Source: Eubacterium sp. UBA4343 (lineage in GTDB: Bacteria; Bacillota; Clostridia; Lachnospirales; Lachnospiraceae). Taken from it: a DNA stretch of 28,889 nucleotides. This document shows positions 16,220-24,747 of the stretch, in pieces (the stretch's first letter is position 1; each line of letters opens with the position of its first letter). The position numbers and the translations under genes were made by a program. The stretch is from NCBI GenBank assembly GCA_002394235.1, contig DGTF01000076.1:1-28889 (forward strand), written 5' to 3'. The notes below the pieces were generated by a model. It saw nothing but the letters and a program-made list of their open reading frames with translations, was not told where the DNA came from and searched no databases.

Positions 16220-16288
16220 TTCCATTTTCGCAGCTGTCAAGAAGCTCCTTAAATATCGACGGCTTCCATTTCTGCAGCGGTCAGGAAG
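16220..16288. repeat. Direct repeat, 44-base period, between GH32 gene and flavodoxin
   Basis: A 25-base segment at 16220-16244 recurs at 16264-16288 with 21 matches. The second copy ends just before the GH32 stop codon region (16293). Both lie in the 136-base gap, which holds no other gene. Confidence 0.7.
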
Positions 16289-16292
16289 GCCA

Positions 16293-17789
16293 TTACATAT
16301 TCAGAAGATACCTTGTGATATCCACAGCCGCTTCTCCGCGCGCACGAACCGAAATCCTCTCTGCCTCCGGATCCGAGTAATGCGTCATGCTCATCACCGT
16401 TTCTCCGTCATTCACAAAGATTTCCGCACTGTACCGGTCCAGAATCATCCTCAGCTTCAGACCTTCATCTGCCGGAGATACCTTCGCCGTTCTTGAATGA
16501 AGCACATCCCGGATCACCCCGGAATGAGACCGGTCTATTGTGAGGGTCTGATCCTGCGGACGGTAGATGACAGCGCAGTAATGACTGCCTCCTTCCGCGA
16601 AACGGATTTCAACCTCCCGACAATCCTTCTCCGGACGTATTTCACAGATCAGGTCTGCGCATTTTCCGGAAAGTGCAGGATCTGTGAAGATACGGCTGTC
16701 GTCAATCTCAACATTCAGTCTCTCGACCTTGTCCGTCCTGTACTTCTCCAGCTCACGGACAGGTCTCTGCATCAGATGTCCATCCCGGATCGTCAACTCT
16801 CTCGGGAGAGATACCTGGCCAAACCACTTCGCGTTGTCCACGCGATAAGGCACAGTATCCCAGCTCTGCATCCAGCCGGTAAGTATCCTCCGCCCGTCCG
16901 GCGAGAGCACCGTCTGGGTCGCGTAAAAATCGATTCCGTCATCAACCGGATGAACAAATCCCTCCCGGAAACACCCGTTCTCATCTTCCTCATCGAGATG
17001 GCCAATCATACAGAGCACATTGTTGCCTGCATGGAATCCAAGGCTGTCCGGCTCCATATCCTGCGGGCTCATCAGAATCACGCTTTTGCCATCAAGCACA
17101 AAATAATCCGGGCATTCCCACATTCTGCCGAACCGTCCGTGATTTACTGCCAGCTTTGACAGATAGGACCAGTGAAACGCGTCCGGGCTAGTGAAGAGCA
17201 GAAGCTGCCCTGTCTCATCCTCCGCCCGGTTCGCGACTACACACCTCCAGGACCCGTCGGACTCCCGCCAGATTTTCGGATCACGAAAATCAATACGGCT
17301 TGCGCCTTCCGGCAAATCCAGCTCGGAAAGAACCGGATTGCCGGGATATTTCTGATAATCCACACCGTCACCGATGGCAAGATTCTGTGTCTGCACATCA
17401 CAGATGGTTCCATCGAGGTGCTTCTCCCGGCGGCATCCGGTATACATCAGAAGATGCCTACCGTCCGGAAGTTCTGCAGCGCCTCCTGAAAAGCATCCCG
17501 CTTCTCGGTCCGGAAATGTGTCTGGCGCAAGCACACAGGGTCTGTTCTCCCAGCGGATCAGATCCTTTGTCACCGCATGTCCCCAGTGCATCGGGCCCCA
17601 CTGTGTATCATAAGGATTGTACTGATAAAACATGTGGTATTCACCCTGATACCATGAAAATCCGTTCGGGTCATTCATCCATCCGGCTCTTGGAGTGAGA
17701 TGAAACGCCGGTCTCTCCTCCGGACGGATCTTCTTCTCCTTTAACTGTTCTGTAATTCTTGCTTTAAGAAGTTCGTCTGATCTGTACAT
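16293..17789 (-). CDS. GH32 beta-fructofuranosidase (sucrose or fructo-oligosaccharide hydrolase)
   Basis: This 498-residue enzyme cleaves terminal fructose from sucrose, sucrose phosphate or short fructans. It has no signal peptide, so it acts in the cytoplasm. The three GH32 signatures are intact: WMNDPNG with nucleophile D40, FRDP with D170, and WECP with acid/base E225. A five-bladed propeller (about 30-340) and a C-terminal beta-sandwich follow, as usual. The frame extends 38 codons upstream, but AAAGGAG lies 7 bases before the ATG at 17789, so this start is used. It follows an lpl-type ABC transporter on the same strand and no PTS gene is seen, suggesting unphosphorylated sucrose or fructo-oligosaccharide is the substrate. 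A sucrose-6-phosphate hydrolase remains possible. Its leader carries duplicated TATAAT elements. Confidence 0.94.
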   Translation of the reverse strand: MYRSDELLKARITEQLKEKKIRPEERPAFHLTPRAGWMNDPNGFSWYQGEYHMFYQYNPYDTQWGPMHWGHAVTKDLIRWENRPCVLAPDTFPDREAGCFSGGAAELPDGRHLLMYTGCRREKHLDGTICDVQTQNLAIGDGVDYQKYPGNPVLSELDLPEGASRIDFRDPKIWRESDGSWRCVVANRAEDETGQLLLFTSPDAFHWSYLSKLAVNHGRFGRMWECPDYFVLDGKSVILMSPQDMEPDSLGFHAGNNVLCMIGHLDEEDENGCFREGFVHPVDDGIDFYATQTVLSPDGRRILTGWMQSWDTVPYRVDNAKWFGQVSLPRELTIRDGHLMQRPVRELEKYRTDKVERLNVEIDDSRIFTDPALSGKCADLICEIRPEKDCREVEIRFAEGGSHYCAVIYRPQDQTLTIDRSHSGVIRDVLHSRTAKVSPADEGLKLRMILDRYSAEIFVNDGETVMSMTHYSDPEAERISVRARGEAAVDITRYLLNM

Positions 17790-17828
17790 CAATCTGCTCC
17801 TTTTCATGATCTGTTCACGTTCTTCGGT

Positions 17829-17914
17829 GATTCCCGGATTTACATTGTCATTATGATTTTCATCGTCATTATAACGATAGGATTCCCTGATTTTCATCAC
17901 CATTATAACGATAC
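17829..17914 (-). repeat. 34-base duplication carrying TATAAT elements upstream of the GH32 gene
   Basis: 17854-17880 and 17888-17914 match at 24 of 27 positions, with a shorter, more diverged copy at 17829-17856. On the minus strand each full copy contains GTTATAATG; the TATAAT hexamers are at 17907-17902 and 17873-17868. No good -35 hexamer was found for either. The gap 17790-18005 may thus hold a duplicated internal promoter. Confidence 0.7.
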
Positions 17915-18005
17915 GCTTCTCATATTACGAAGTTCCGTCCGGATTCACAATACTCTTTCTCTGCGCCGGTATACCCATCGCGCTTTCAACTTAATCTGTT
18001 CCTGC

Positions 18006-19679
18006 TTACTGGTCCAGATCATAGCGATCCAGATACTTCTGGAAAATGCCCAGATACTGCTTTAAGCCATAGGCATCCAGCTTCTTCAGATACGAATTCC
18101 ACTCACTGTCTGTCAGACCATTCATGATCCAGTCGGATCTCCTTGCATTGATCTCCGTCGTGATATCCGCTGTAAGATTCGAAAGCTGCTCGGTATCATC
18201 CTGATTCATGAACAGGTTCGGATATACGTACTTTCCGTGCATATCCGGTGTATAGATGTTCTTGATCCAGTCCAAACGGTACTGGGCGTCCGCAGGACAG
18301 GTTACATACTTGCCATAGTAATCATTCAGCACCGCAAGCGGTCCGCCGACACATTCTGCTTCTCTTACCTCTACCGGAGAATGATCGCCGAGATCCATAT
18401 GCTTCAACATTGGCTGTCCGTCTGCATTCTTTGACATTTCAAAAATGTGGAACTCGCCCTTCTTGCCGTAGGTTCCCCAGTTATTCTGCGGAGACTGCAT
18501 CGGCGCATACATCTGATCCAGCCAGCTGCAGACAAGAGCGGGCTTCTTTGCCAGCGCGGTAACCACACATCTGCCGCGGTCAAATCCACTTGTATACGAT
18601 CCGTTCTGCGGTGTGATATTTCTGGTGTCCGCAGTCAGAGCCGGAAGCGGCTCCCAGTCCTCCAGATTATCGATGTTGGCAATATCCCAGGAGAAGCATA
18701 CACCGTATCTTCCGGATTTTCCCTTGGATACATAAGTGGACCATTCCTGCGTGAAGCACTCCGGATCGATCAGGCCCTCCTTATAAAGCTTATGCAGCCA
18801 TTCGATTCCCTTACGGTAACCGGACTGCGTCGCGGAGCAGATCACCTTCTTGTCGTCCGTGACCGCAATGTGGCGCCCTCTGTCTCCATCGCCGTATCCC
18901 TCTCCAAATCCGTTAATCAGAATCGCCGGATCCTGATCCCCGTCATTGATGATGAATGACATGGGAATGATACTTCCCTTAATATTGAAATGCTCCTGAA
19001 GATCCTTGGAATGGTCATGAAACGCTTTCAGGACCTCCTCGAATTCATCCACCGTAGTCGGCATCTTCAGCCCGAGGTAGTCCAGCCATTTCTTATTGAT
19101 ATAGCTCATATCACCGACAGTCTGAATGGCTTCCTTGCCCTCTCCGAGCTGCTCGATCCAGGGAAGCGCCCAGATATGCCCGTTCTCGTCGGTGCACATC
19201 GAACGGTATTCCGGATATTCGTCGAAGACCTTTTTCAGGTTCGGCATATACTTGTCGATATAATCCTCCAGCGGAATGATAACGCCCTGCGTTCCGTATC
19301 GAAGAAGATCACTGTCTGAAAATCCCGCGGTAAAAATGAAATCCGGAAGTGTAGAATAATTGCTCATCTGAAGCGAGATCTTATCTGACCACTGATCGGA
19401 TGAGATTGCCTTCCAGTTCACATGCACGTTTGTCTGTTTCTCCAGTCTCTCGAAGATTGCCCTCTTGTTCGGATCCGATTCCGTGGCACTCGGATAGCTG
19501 GTCATACCGCTGATTGTTTCCTTCTCCTTGAGCGGGAAGGTATAGGAAGCCGGCTCTTCCGCCTTATTTCTTGCCTCTTTATATCCAAAAAACAATTCAC
19601 CGCAGCCGGTCAGCGATGTCGCCGCGATGGCCGCAGCAAGTGATGCGGCACATATTTTTTTCATCCACTTTTTAAACAT
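18006..19679 (-). CDS. LplA-type sugar-binding lipoprotein of an ABC transporter
   Basis: This 557-residue extracellular lipoprotein binds sugar for the two permeases encoded upstream. The signal peptide MFKKWMKKICAAS ends in the lipobox SLTGC with lipidated C26. The mature protein is longer than family 1 binding proteins (about 430) and fits the lpl/ytcQ group of about 500-560 residues, with VHVNWKAIS, DFIFTAGFSDSDL, IPLEDYIDKYMPN, YINKKWLDYLGLKMPTTVDE and RYGVCFSWD segments. It starts at 19679 after an AAAGG site and lies 43 bases downstream of the second permease. The GH32 gene downstream points to sucrose or fructo-oligosaccharides, but lpl-type proteins are known for varied oligosaccharides, so the ligand is inferred from context only. 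Confidence 0.92.
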   Translation of the reverse strand: MFKKWMKKICAASLAAAIAATSLTGCGELFFGYKEARNKAEEPASYTFPLKEKETISGMTSYPSATESDPNKRAIFERLEKQTNVHVNWKAISSDQWSDKISLQMSNYSTLPDFIFTAGFSDSDLLRYGTQGVIIPLEDYIDKYMPNLKKVFDEYPEYRSMCTDENGHIWALPWIEQLGEGKEAIQTVGDMSYINKKWLDYLGLKMPTTVDEFEEVLKAFHDHSKDLQEHFNIKGSIIPMSFIINDGDQDPAILINGFGEGYGDGDRGRHIAVTDDKKVICSATQSGYRKGIEWLHKLYKEGLIDPECFTQEWSTYVSKGKSGRYGVCFSWDIANIDNLEDWEPLPALTADTRNITPQNGSYTSGFDRGRCVVTALAKKPALVCSWLDQMYAPMQSPQNNWGTYGKKGEFHIFEMSKNADGQPMLKHMDLGDHSPVEVREAECVGGPLAVLNDYYGKYVTCPADAQYRLDWIKNIYTPDMHGKYVYPNLFMNQDDTEQLSNLTADITTEINARRSDWIMNGLTDSEWNSYLKKLDAYGLKQYLGIFQKYLDRYDLDQ

Positions 19680-19722
19680 TTCTCAGCCTTTCCGCAGATT
19701 CTGCTGTAACCCTATCTCAATA

Positions 19723-20640
19723 TCAGCCCTTTACCGAACCGACCATGATACCCGCATCAAAATACTTCTGGAAGAACGGATACATGACGATCAGCGGCAG
19801 CGACGAAATAATAATGGTTGCATATTTTAACAGTTCTCCGAGCTGTGCTCTTGCCGCGGTACTCTGAATATCCGCGATCATTCCCGACTGCGGCTGATTC
19901 TGAATCAGAATCGCACGAAGCACAAGCTGCAGCGGCTGCTTGGATGCCGTATTGATATAAATCATTGCGTCAAAATAGCTGTTCCACATGGCGACGAACT
20001 GCCAGAGAACCAGGACGGCGATCAGCGGCTTGCAGACTGGCAGAAGAATCCGGAAGAAATACTGCACCTCATTGGCGCCATCCACAGCGGCAGCCTCTCT
20101 CAGCTCCTTCGGAATGCCCTGATAATAGGTTCTGGCTATGATCATATTCCATACCGAGAAAGCGCCGGGAAGAATGACCGCCCAGATCGTGTCCAGAAGT
20201 CCGAGGTCGCTGATTACCAGGTAGGTAGGAATCAGTCCGCCTCCAAAGAACATCGTGATGACAAAGATCACGTTGAAGAATCCTCTTCCCTTCAGATCCT
20301 TCCGGGACATCGGGTATGCCGCAAGCATGGTGACCGCAACCGAGATCACGGTGAAAGCCACGGAATAGATGACCGCGTTCAGGAAGCCGATCCAGATCTG
20401 CTTATTGGTCAGTACCCTCTGATACGCTGTCACCGTCCACTTCTTGAAGTTGAAGGTGATGCCCTGGTTCTGAAGCGTAACCGGATCCATAAAGGACGCG
20501 ATCACGATATATATCATCGGAACGATAATCGCAATTACAAAAATTGCAAGAAACAGTCTGCTTATAATGATAAAGGCTTTGTCGGATTTCCCGTATCTGG
20601 AAAACGGATGCCTTCTGACCGCTGCATTGATTTCTGCCAT
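19723..20640 (-). CDS. Sugar ABC transporter permease, YtcP/MalG type
   Basis: This 305-residue membrane protein has about six transmembrane segments, the first at residues 24-47. The EAA loop is in KELREAAAVDGANEVQYFF, followed by RILLPVCKP, and the C-terminus FDAGIMVGSVKG is typical of the YtcP group. It pairs with the LplB-type permease encoded directly upstream. The frame starts at 20658 with an ATG overlapping the upstream stop, but AGGAGG there serves the ATG at 20640, nine bases on, so this start is used. No ATPase gene is present; a shared MsmX-type ATPase elsewhere is expected. The neighbouring genes (permease, binding protein, GH32) show it works in oligosaccharide uptake. Confidence 0.93.
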   Translation of the reverse strand: MAEINAAVRRHPFSRYGKSDKAFIIISRLFLAIFVIAIIVPMIYIVIASFMDPVTLQNQGITFNFKKWTVTAYQRVLTNKQIWIGFLNAVIYSVAFTVISVAVTMLAAYPMSRKDLKGRGFFNVIFVITMFFGGGLIPTYLVISDLGLLDTIWAVILPGAFSVWNMIIARTYYQGIPKELREAAAVDGANEVQYFFRILLPVCKPLIAVLVLWQFVAMWNSYFDAMIYINTASKQPLQLVLRAILIQNQPQSGMIADIQSTAARAQLGELLKYATIIISSLPLIVMYPFFQKYFDAGIMVGSVKG

Positions 20641-20654
20641 TGCTTTTTTCCTCC

Positions 20655-21569
20655 TCATATTCCCTGTCCGTCATTCATCTTCTCCACGATCTTATTGACC
20701 GCGATCAGAAGTATGACATTAATGATCGTATTGAACAGACCTACTGCTGTAGAGAAGCTGTAGTCTCCATCGAGAAGTCCCTTCTTGTACACATAGGTTG
20801 CGATGATCTCCGCAGATTTCAGGTTCATATCTGTCTGCAGCGCATAAGCCTTCTCAAATCCGATGCTCATGATATTTCCTGCCTGAAGAATGAACTGAAT
20901 CACAACCATATCCTTGATTGCCGGCCAGTCTACCACGCGAATCTGCTGCCAGATATTCGCTCCATCCAGAGCCGCTGCCTCACGCAGCTCCTGACTTGCG
21001 TTGGACAATGCCGCCGTGTACATGATGGAAGCCCATCCGGCTCCCTGCCATATTCCGGAAATGATGTAGATCGGACGGAACGCCTCGGGTATTGTCATGA
21101 AATTGATGCTGGTGTGAAGCAGGCCATTTACCGGTCCCGTTACAGAAAGAAGGATACGGACCATACCACAAAGTACGATGACCGACACGAAGTTCGGCAT
21201 ATACAGAACCGTCTGAATCTTCTTCCGGATGCCCGTGCGCTTGATCTGATTCAGGAATAACGCCAGGATGATCGGAATCGGGAATCCCCAGAGCAATCCG
21301 TATACACTCAGCTTCAGTGTATTTACCAGATAGCGGATAAAGTCCGGCGACTCCAGGAATCTCTTGAAATACTTCATGCCCACCCACTGGCTTCCAAAGA
21401 TTCCCTTGATCGGGTTGAAATTCTGAAACGCGATCAGTATGCCTCCCATGGGCGCATACTTGAAAATCAGTGTAAGCAGAAACGCCGGTCCGAGAAAAAT
21501 TACATAAAGCTGCCAGTGCTGCCTGAAATACAGGAGTCCTCTTCCTTTTCTTCTTGCTTTTTCCTCCAT
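20655..21569 (-). CDS. Sugar ABC transporter permease, LplB type
   Basis: This 304-residue membrane protein has about six transmembrane helices, a first segment near 20-45 (YVIFLGPAFLLTLIFKY) and the LplB-type stretch KYAPMGGILIAFQNFNP. The EAA loop is in ELREAAALDGANIWQQI. It is the first gene of the transporter series and overlaps the frame of the next permease by a few bases. The frame opens at 21587, but AGGAGG at the beginning of that frame positions the ATG at 21569 as the start. A perfect TTGACA-17-TATATT promoter lies about 180 bases upstream, and the leader in between contains a tandem repeat. Divergent from a LacI-type regulator, which probably controls it. Confidence 0.93.
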   Translation of the reverse strand: MEEKARRKGRGLLYFRQHWQLYVIFLGPAFLLTLIFKYAPMGGILIAFQNFNPIKGIFGSQWVGMKYFKRFLESPDFIRYLVNTLKLSVYGLLWGFPIPIILALFLNQIKRTGIRKKIQTVLYMPNFVSVIVLCGMVRILLSVTGPVNGLLHTSINFMTIPEAFRPIYIISGIWQGAGWASIMYTAALSNASQELREAAALDGANIWQQIRVVDWPAIKDMVVIQFILQAGNIMSIGFEKAYALQTDMNLKSAEIIATYVYKKGLLDGDYSFSTAVGLFNTIINVILLIAVNKIVEKMNDGQGI

Positions 21570-21666
21570 GCTTCCATACCTCCTCATAAATCATTGCATG
21601 TCAGATGCCTTGCTGATCTGTCACCCTGGTGTCTCGCCACTCTGTTGTCTGATTGCTTTGTTGACG

Positions 21667-21720
21667 GGTTACTCTGTTGTTCCGTTGTCCGGTTATTCTG
21701 TTGTTCTGGTGTCCGGTTAC
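21667..21720. repeat. 24-base tandem repeat in the lplB-type leader
   Basis: Units at 21667-21690 and 21691-21714 match at 21 of 24 positions, with six bases of a third. They lie within the 177-base untranslated leader between the promoter (21753-21781) and the ribosome binding site. Looser CTCTGTTGT-like repetition extends on both sides. Confidence 0.8.
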
Positions 21721-21752
21721 TATATTGCTTTATTACCCTGTCTTCGTTGTTC

Positions 21753-21802
21753 AATATAATTCCAGGGTTGTCATTTGTCAATTGTAAAATGTGCATTTGC
21801 AC
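21753..21802 (-). promoter_or_regulatory. Promoter of the lpl-type transporter, with adjacent palindrome
   Basis: On the minus strand, TTGACA (21781-21776) and TATATT (21758-21753) are separated by exactly 17 bases, predicting a start near 21746. The perfect palindrome GTGCATTTGCAC (spacer of two) lies at 21791-21802, just upstream of the -35. The sequence ACAATTGACAAAT is nearly the same as in the divergent regulator promoter. Confidence 0.8.
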
Positions 21803-22035
21803 CACTTTTGCGCTCGAAATTGAGTTTTTTGTAAAACTTATACAAGAATGGGCAGGCAAAACTGTGAACTTTTCCAGATGCTTTCCTCAGAATCCGGAAG
21901 AGCGATAAAAAAACCGTTTAAAGCCTCAGGATTAACCAATAAGACAGGCCGCCGAAGGGGTGAGTCTTTCTGTTTTCCCGCGCATAATGTTGAGTTGTTT
22001 TGATTTGCTTTTTCAGACATCTTTAATACCCATTA

Positions 22036-22086
22036 TGTAAAATTTACACTTTTACATTTGACAAATCATGATAAGGGCATTATATT
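22036..22086 (+). promoter_or_regulatory. Promoter of the LacI-type regulator, with adjacent palindrome
   Basis: TTGACA (22058-22063) and TATATT (22081-22086) are separated by 17 bases, predicting a start near 22093. TGTAAAATTTACA (22036-22048) is a perfect palindrome upstream, followed by TTTTACA, giving TGTAAAA/TTTTACA arms. The same ACA-TTGACAAAT block is used by the divergent transporter promoter. Between the two promoters, 21810-22035 holds no recognised gene; a weak riboswitch-like string there was rejected. Confidence 0.8.
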
Positions 22087-22129
22087 ATATTGTAGAAAGA
22101 CTGAAATAGTGCATGTAAAACAGAAATAC

Positions 22130-22163
22130 AGAATGCAGCTATAGACAGAACGCAACTATTGAC
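22130..22163. repeat. 17-base tandem duplication in the LacI-type leader
   Basis: 22130-22146 and 22147-22163 match at 14 of 17 positions. They lie within the 227-base leader between the promoter and the regulator start. Related ACAGA/GCAGC strings continue to about 22200. Confidence 0.6.
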
Positions 22164-22319
22164 AGAGCTCAGGAACAAAGCTGCAGACAGAAATTTAGAA
22201 CAACGCTGTAGAAACGCAGGGCCAGATCTCATAACGGAAGGAAGATAATACTTGAAGCTGTGAAAAAGCAGAGATTGTAAATGGAACTGCAGCCAGATAA
22301 AAAATGGAGTTGATAATAT

Positions 22320-23405
22320 ATGGAAAACAGAGTCACAATTCAGGACATTGCGGATTCGCTTGGATTATCAAGGAATACCGTCTCCAAGGCAATCAATAAC
22401 ACCGGAGTCCTTGCGGACAGCACCCGTCAGAAGATTCTCGCGCGGGCAATTGAAATGGGATATAAGCAGTTTTCCTACCTTGATCTCGACGCGGTGCAGA
22501 ACAGTCTTACTCCACCCGCTCCTGCGAAAAATGAAATTGCGCTGATCACCACCTGGTTCTTGAACGGCTCTCACTTCTCCGCGATGATGCTCGATAAATT
22601 TCAGATGGAAATATCCAAGCGCGGATACTCCATGAGTATGCATTTCGCCAGAGCAGAAGATATTGCAGCCCAGAGACTGCCTGCCTCTCTGCGCCTTGAA
22701 AACTGCGCGGCAATTATATGTATTGAAGTTTTTGACGCGTCCTACGCGAGATTTATCTGCCAGTCCGGTGTCCCGGTTCTTTTCGTTGACGCCCCTGCCG
22801 ACCCCGGTGCAGACCCACTTCCCGCTGATATTCTCATCATGAACAACGACGATGGCATCAGTCAGTTCATTCACCTTATGAAGAAGCGCGGAATATGTGA
22901 CATAGGATTTGCGGGAGAGGCCATGCATTGCCGTTCCTTTTTCGAGAGATTTATGGCATACCGGAACAGTATGTATCTCTGTTCCCTTCCGATCCATGAA
23001 GAATGGTGCCTCACTGAGAAGCCGGATCCCGTCCCCACTTCCTCCGGAATGAGCCCTGCGGAATATTACTTCTACAGCAGGCTGAAGGAATTCCGGAAAT
23101 TACCGCGCGTTTTTATCTGCGCCAACGACTTTGTGGCAATTGATCTGATGCACGCGCTGAATCGTCTGGATCTCCGGGTCCCGGAGGACGTCATGATCCT
23201 TGGCTTCGATGACTCCGCGGAATCCCTTCTGGTGACGCCAAAGCTTTCGACCATACATATACACAGTCAGATCATGGGGTTCTCCGCCACTGACCTGATT
23301 CTGTCCCGGATCCAGAACCCGGCACTGAATTACCGCACCTGCAGCTGCGAGACCAATCTGATACTCAGAGAATCAACGGAAGGACGACAGGAGGCTCACG
23401 CATGA
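22320..23405 (+). CDS. LacI-family transcriptional regulator
   Basis: This 361-residue regulator begins with a LacI helix-turn-helix and hinge (VTIQDIADSLGLSRNTVSKA at residues 4-23, then RQKILARAIEMGY). The rest is a periplasmic-binding-like sensor: NEIALITTWF, AAIICIEVFD, FIHLMKKRGICDIGFAGE and VFICANDFVAIDLMHAL, ending in the LILRESTEGR segment usual for the family. Start ATG 22320 has GGAG ten bases upstream. It is divergent from the transporter-GH32 series and shares a near-identical promoter core with it, so repression or activation of that series is likely. Its stop overlaps the start of the YesL gene by 4 bases (ATGA), so the next two genes are co-translated. The effector is unknown. 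Confidence 0.92.
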   Translation: MENRVTIQDIADSLGLSRNTVSKAINNTGVLADSTRQKILARAIEMGYKQFSYLDLDAVQNSLTPPAPAKNEIALITTWFLNGSHFSAMMLDKFQMEISKRGYSMSMHFARAEDIAAQRLPASLRLENCAAIICIEVFDASYARFICQSGVPVLFVDAPADPGADPLPADILIMNNDDGISQFIHLMKKRGICDIGFAGEAMHCRSFFERFMAYRNSMYLCSLPIHEEWCLTEKPDPVPTSSGMSPAEYYFYSRLKEFRKLPRVFICANDFVAIDLMHALNRLDLRVPEDVMILGFDDSAESLLVTPKLSTIHIHSQIMGFSATDLILSRIQNPALNYRTCSCETNLILRESTEGRQEAHA

Positions 23406-24115
23406 ATCATTTCATCAATCCATACAACCCGGTCATGAATTTTCTCGGGAAGCTGCTTGACTGTATTCTGCTGAACCTGCTCTGGATCGTGTGCAGTCTG
23501 CCGCTCTTCACGCTTGGAGCGTCGACCAGCGCGCTCTACTACTGCACACTTAAGCTTGCTAACGACTCCGGAATCTCTCTTCTGCAGGATTTTTTTCACT
23601 CATTCCGCCAGAATTTTCGTGAGGGAACCAAATTGTCCTGTCTGATCATTCCAATCGCAATCGCATTCTTCTTCTCCGGCCGTTTCTATCGTCAGCGCGC
23701 GATAAGCTCCCCTCTGTTCATGATCGGCTTCGGTCTGTATATTGTATTTCTGATTGTGTTCGCGATTATCGTTCTGTATGCGTTTCCGCTCCTTTCGCGC
23801 TACGATAATTCCTGGAAGGGCACCCTGAAGAACGCGTTTATGATCGGGATCCGCTATCCCGTCTGCACGATCGTAATGGCTGCCATTCATTTCGCGATAT
23901 ACTTTATCGCCATCCGCTATTTTACGCCGGTCATCTTTCTCGGTGAGGGCTTTGCCGCCTTTCTTTGTTCCTACCTTCTGAAACCGGTATTCCGAAGGCT
24001 TGAAAATCCGGAAGGGACCCCAGACACTGAAAATACAGAAAACGTCCCCGGAAACAGATCCGGGGACGCCGACCATACACATCAGGATAATATTTTTCAC
24101 CGGGAGGAAAAATGA
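23402..24115 (+). CDS. YesL-type membrane protein (DUF624)
   Basis: This 237-residue membrane protein has about four to five hydrophobic segments: residues 14-40 (LLDCILLNLLWIVCSLPLF), 77-95, 107-135 and 157-185. The N-terminal pattern NLLWIVCSLPLFTLGASTSAL, followed by YFHS-like FFHSFRQNF, is the hallmark of the YesL/DUF624 family, commonly encoded beside sugar transporters of the lpl type in Firmicutes; its biochemical role is not established. The C-terminal 35 residues are polar and rich in Pro, Glu and Asp. It overlaps the upstream regulator and the downstream gene by ATGA each time, so the three form a tight unit. Confidence 0.88.
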   Translation: MNHFINPYNPVMNFLGKLLDCILLNLLWIVCSLPLFTLGASTSALYYCTLKLANDSGISLLQDFFHSFRQNFREGTKLSCLIIPIAIAFFFSGRFYRQRAISSPLFMIGFGLYIVFLIVFAIIVLYAFPLLSRYDNSWKGTLKNAFMIGIRYPVCTIVMAAIHFAIYFIAIRYFTPVIFLGEGFAAFLCSYLLKPVFRRLENPEGTPDTENTENVPGNRSGDADHTHQDNIFHREEK

Positions 24116-24744
24116 AGCTCAGAGAAACATTGCGCGGTATGGATCGCAGACAGAGAATCACTTACCTCTGGGATTATTACAAATGGCTTTTTATCCTCCT
24201 GATCATCGCGGGAGGAATTCTGATCTATTCGCTTACAACAGTCCTCGCCAGAAAGAAAACCGTGCTCTCCGTCGCGCTTGTGAATGTTCAGGCGGACGAC
24301 AGCATCCTCGACTCTCTCACCGATCAGTTCCTGCAGATGGACCCGGAAGATTTTTCCGGCGGGACGGTAAAGTATGAACGCAATCTTCTGATCTCCGCCG
24401 ATCCGGAGAACAGCGCTCAAAGCGAAAACACAGGCTCCGGCACGGATAGCGGAATGCCTTACACAGGTTCAGCTACGGACGGCGGAGCATCTTATGAATA
24501 CTCCTACGCATCCCAGATGAAGCTCCTGGCCATGATCACAGATAAGAAGCTGGACGTCGTCATCATGGATCAGCACACCCGTGATATTTTCCAGCGTCAG
24601 GATTATATGTCTGCGTGCGTCTCACTGGAAGGCACTTCTCTGTACCGGAGGGCAGGCTTTTCCGAACCTATATACGCCGGGATCATCCGGAATACGCAGC
24701 GGCCGGAATCAGCAGAAAAATATCTGGAAATGCTTCAGCAATAA
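24112..24744 (+). CDS. Single-pass membrane protein of unknown function
   Basis: I do not recognise this 210-residue protein as a named family. It has a basic N-terminus, one strong membrane segment at about 26-45 (LFILLIIAGGILIYSLTTVL) and a presumed extracellular remainder. A Ser/Gly/Thr-rich stretch (about 95-128) looks like a flexible linker. The flanking parts, SVALVNVQADDSILDSL and LLAMITDKKLDVVIMDQ, resemble fragments of solute-binding proteins, where similar phrases line the ligand cleft, so a tethered, reduced binding domain is possible. It overlaps the YesL gene by 4 bases, suggesting the two act together. Its stop is only 3 bases from the convergent permease stop, so no separate terminator fits between them. 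Confidence 0.8.
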   Translation: MKLRETLRGMDRRQRITYLWDYYKWLFILLIIAGGILIYSLTTVLARKKTVLSVALVNVQADDSILDSLTDQFLQMDPEDFSGGTVKYERNLLISADPENSAQSENTGSGTDSGMPYTGSATDGGASYEYSYASQMKLLAMITDKKLDVVIMDQHTRDIFQRQDYMSACVSLEGTSLYRRAGFSEPIYAGIIRNTQRPESAEKYLEMLQQ

Positions 24745-24747
24745 TGC

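Noticed and set aside
21919..21968. String resembling glycine or c-di-GMP riboswitch core (AAAGCCTCAGG followed by GCCGCCGAAGGGG)
   Set aside because: Essential stems and the other conserved segments are missing, and it is about 350 bases from the next plus-strand gene; a covariance search would settle it.
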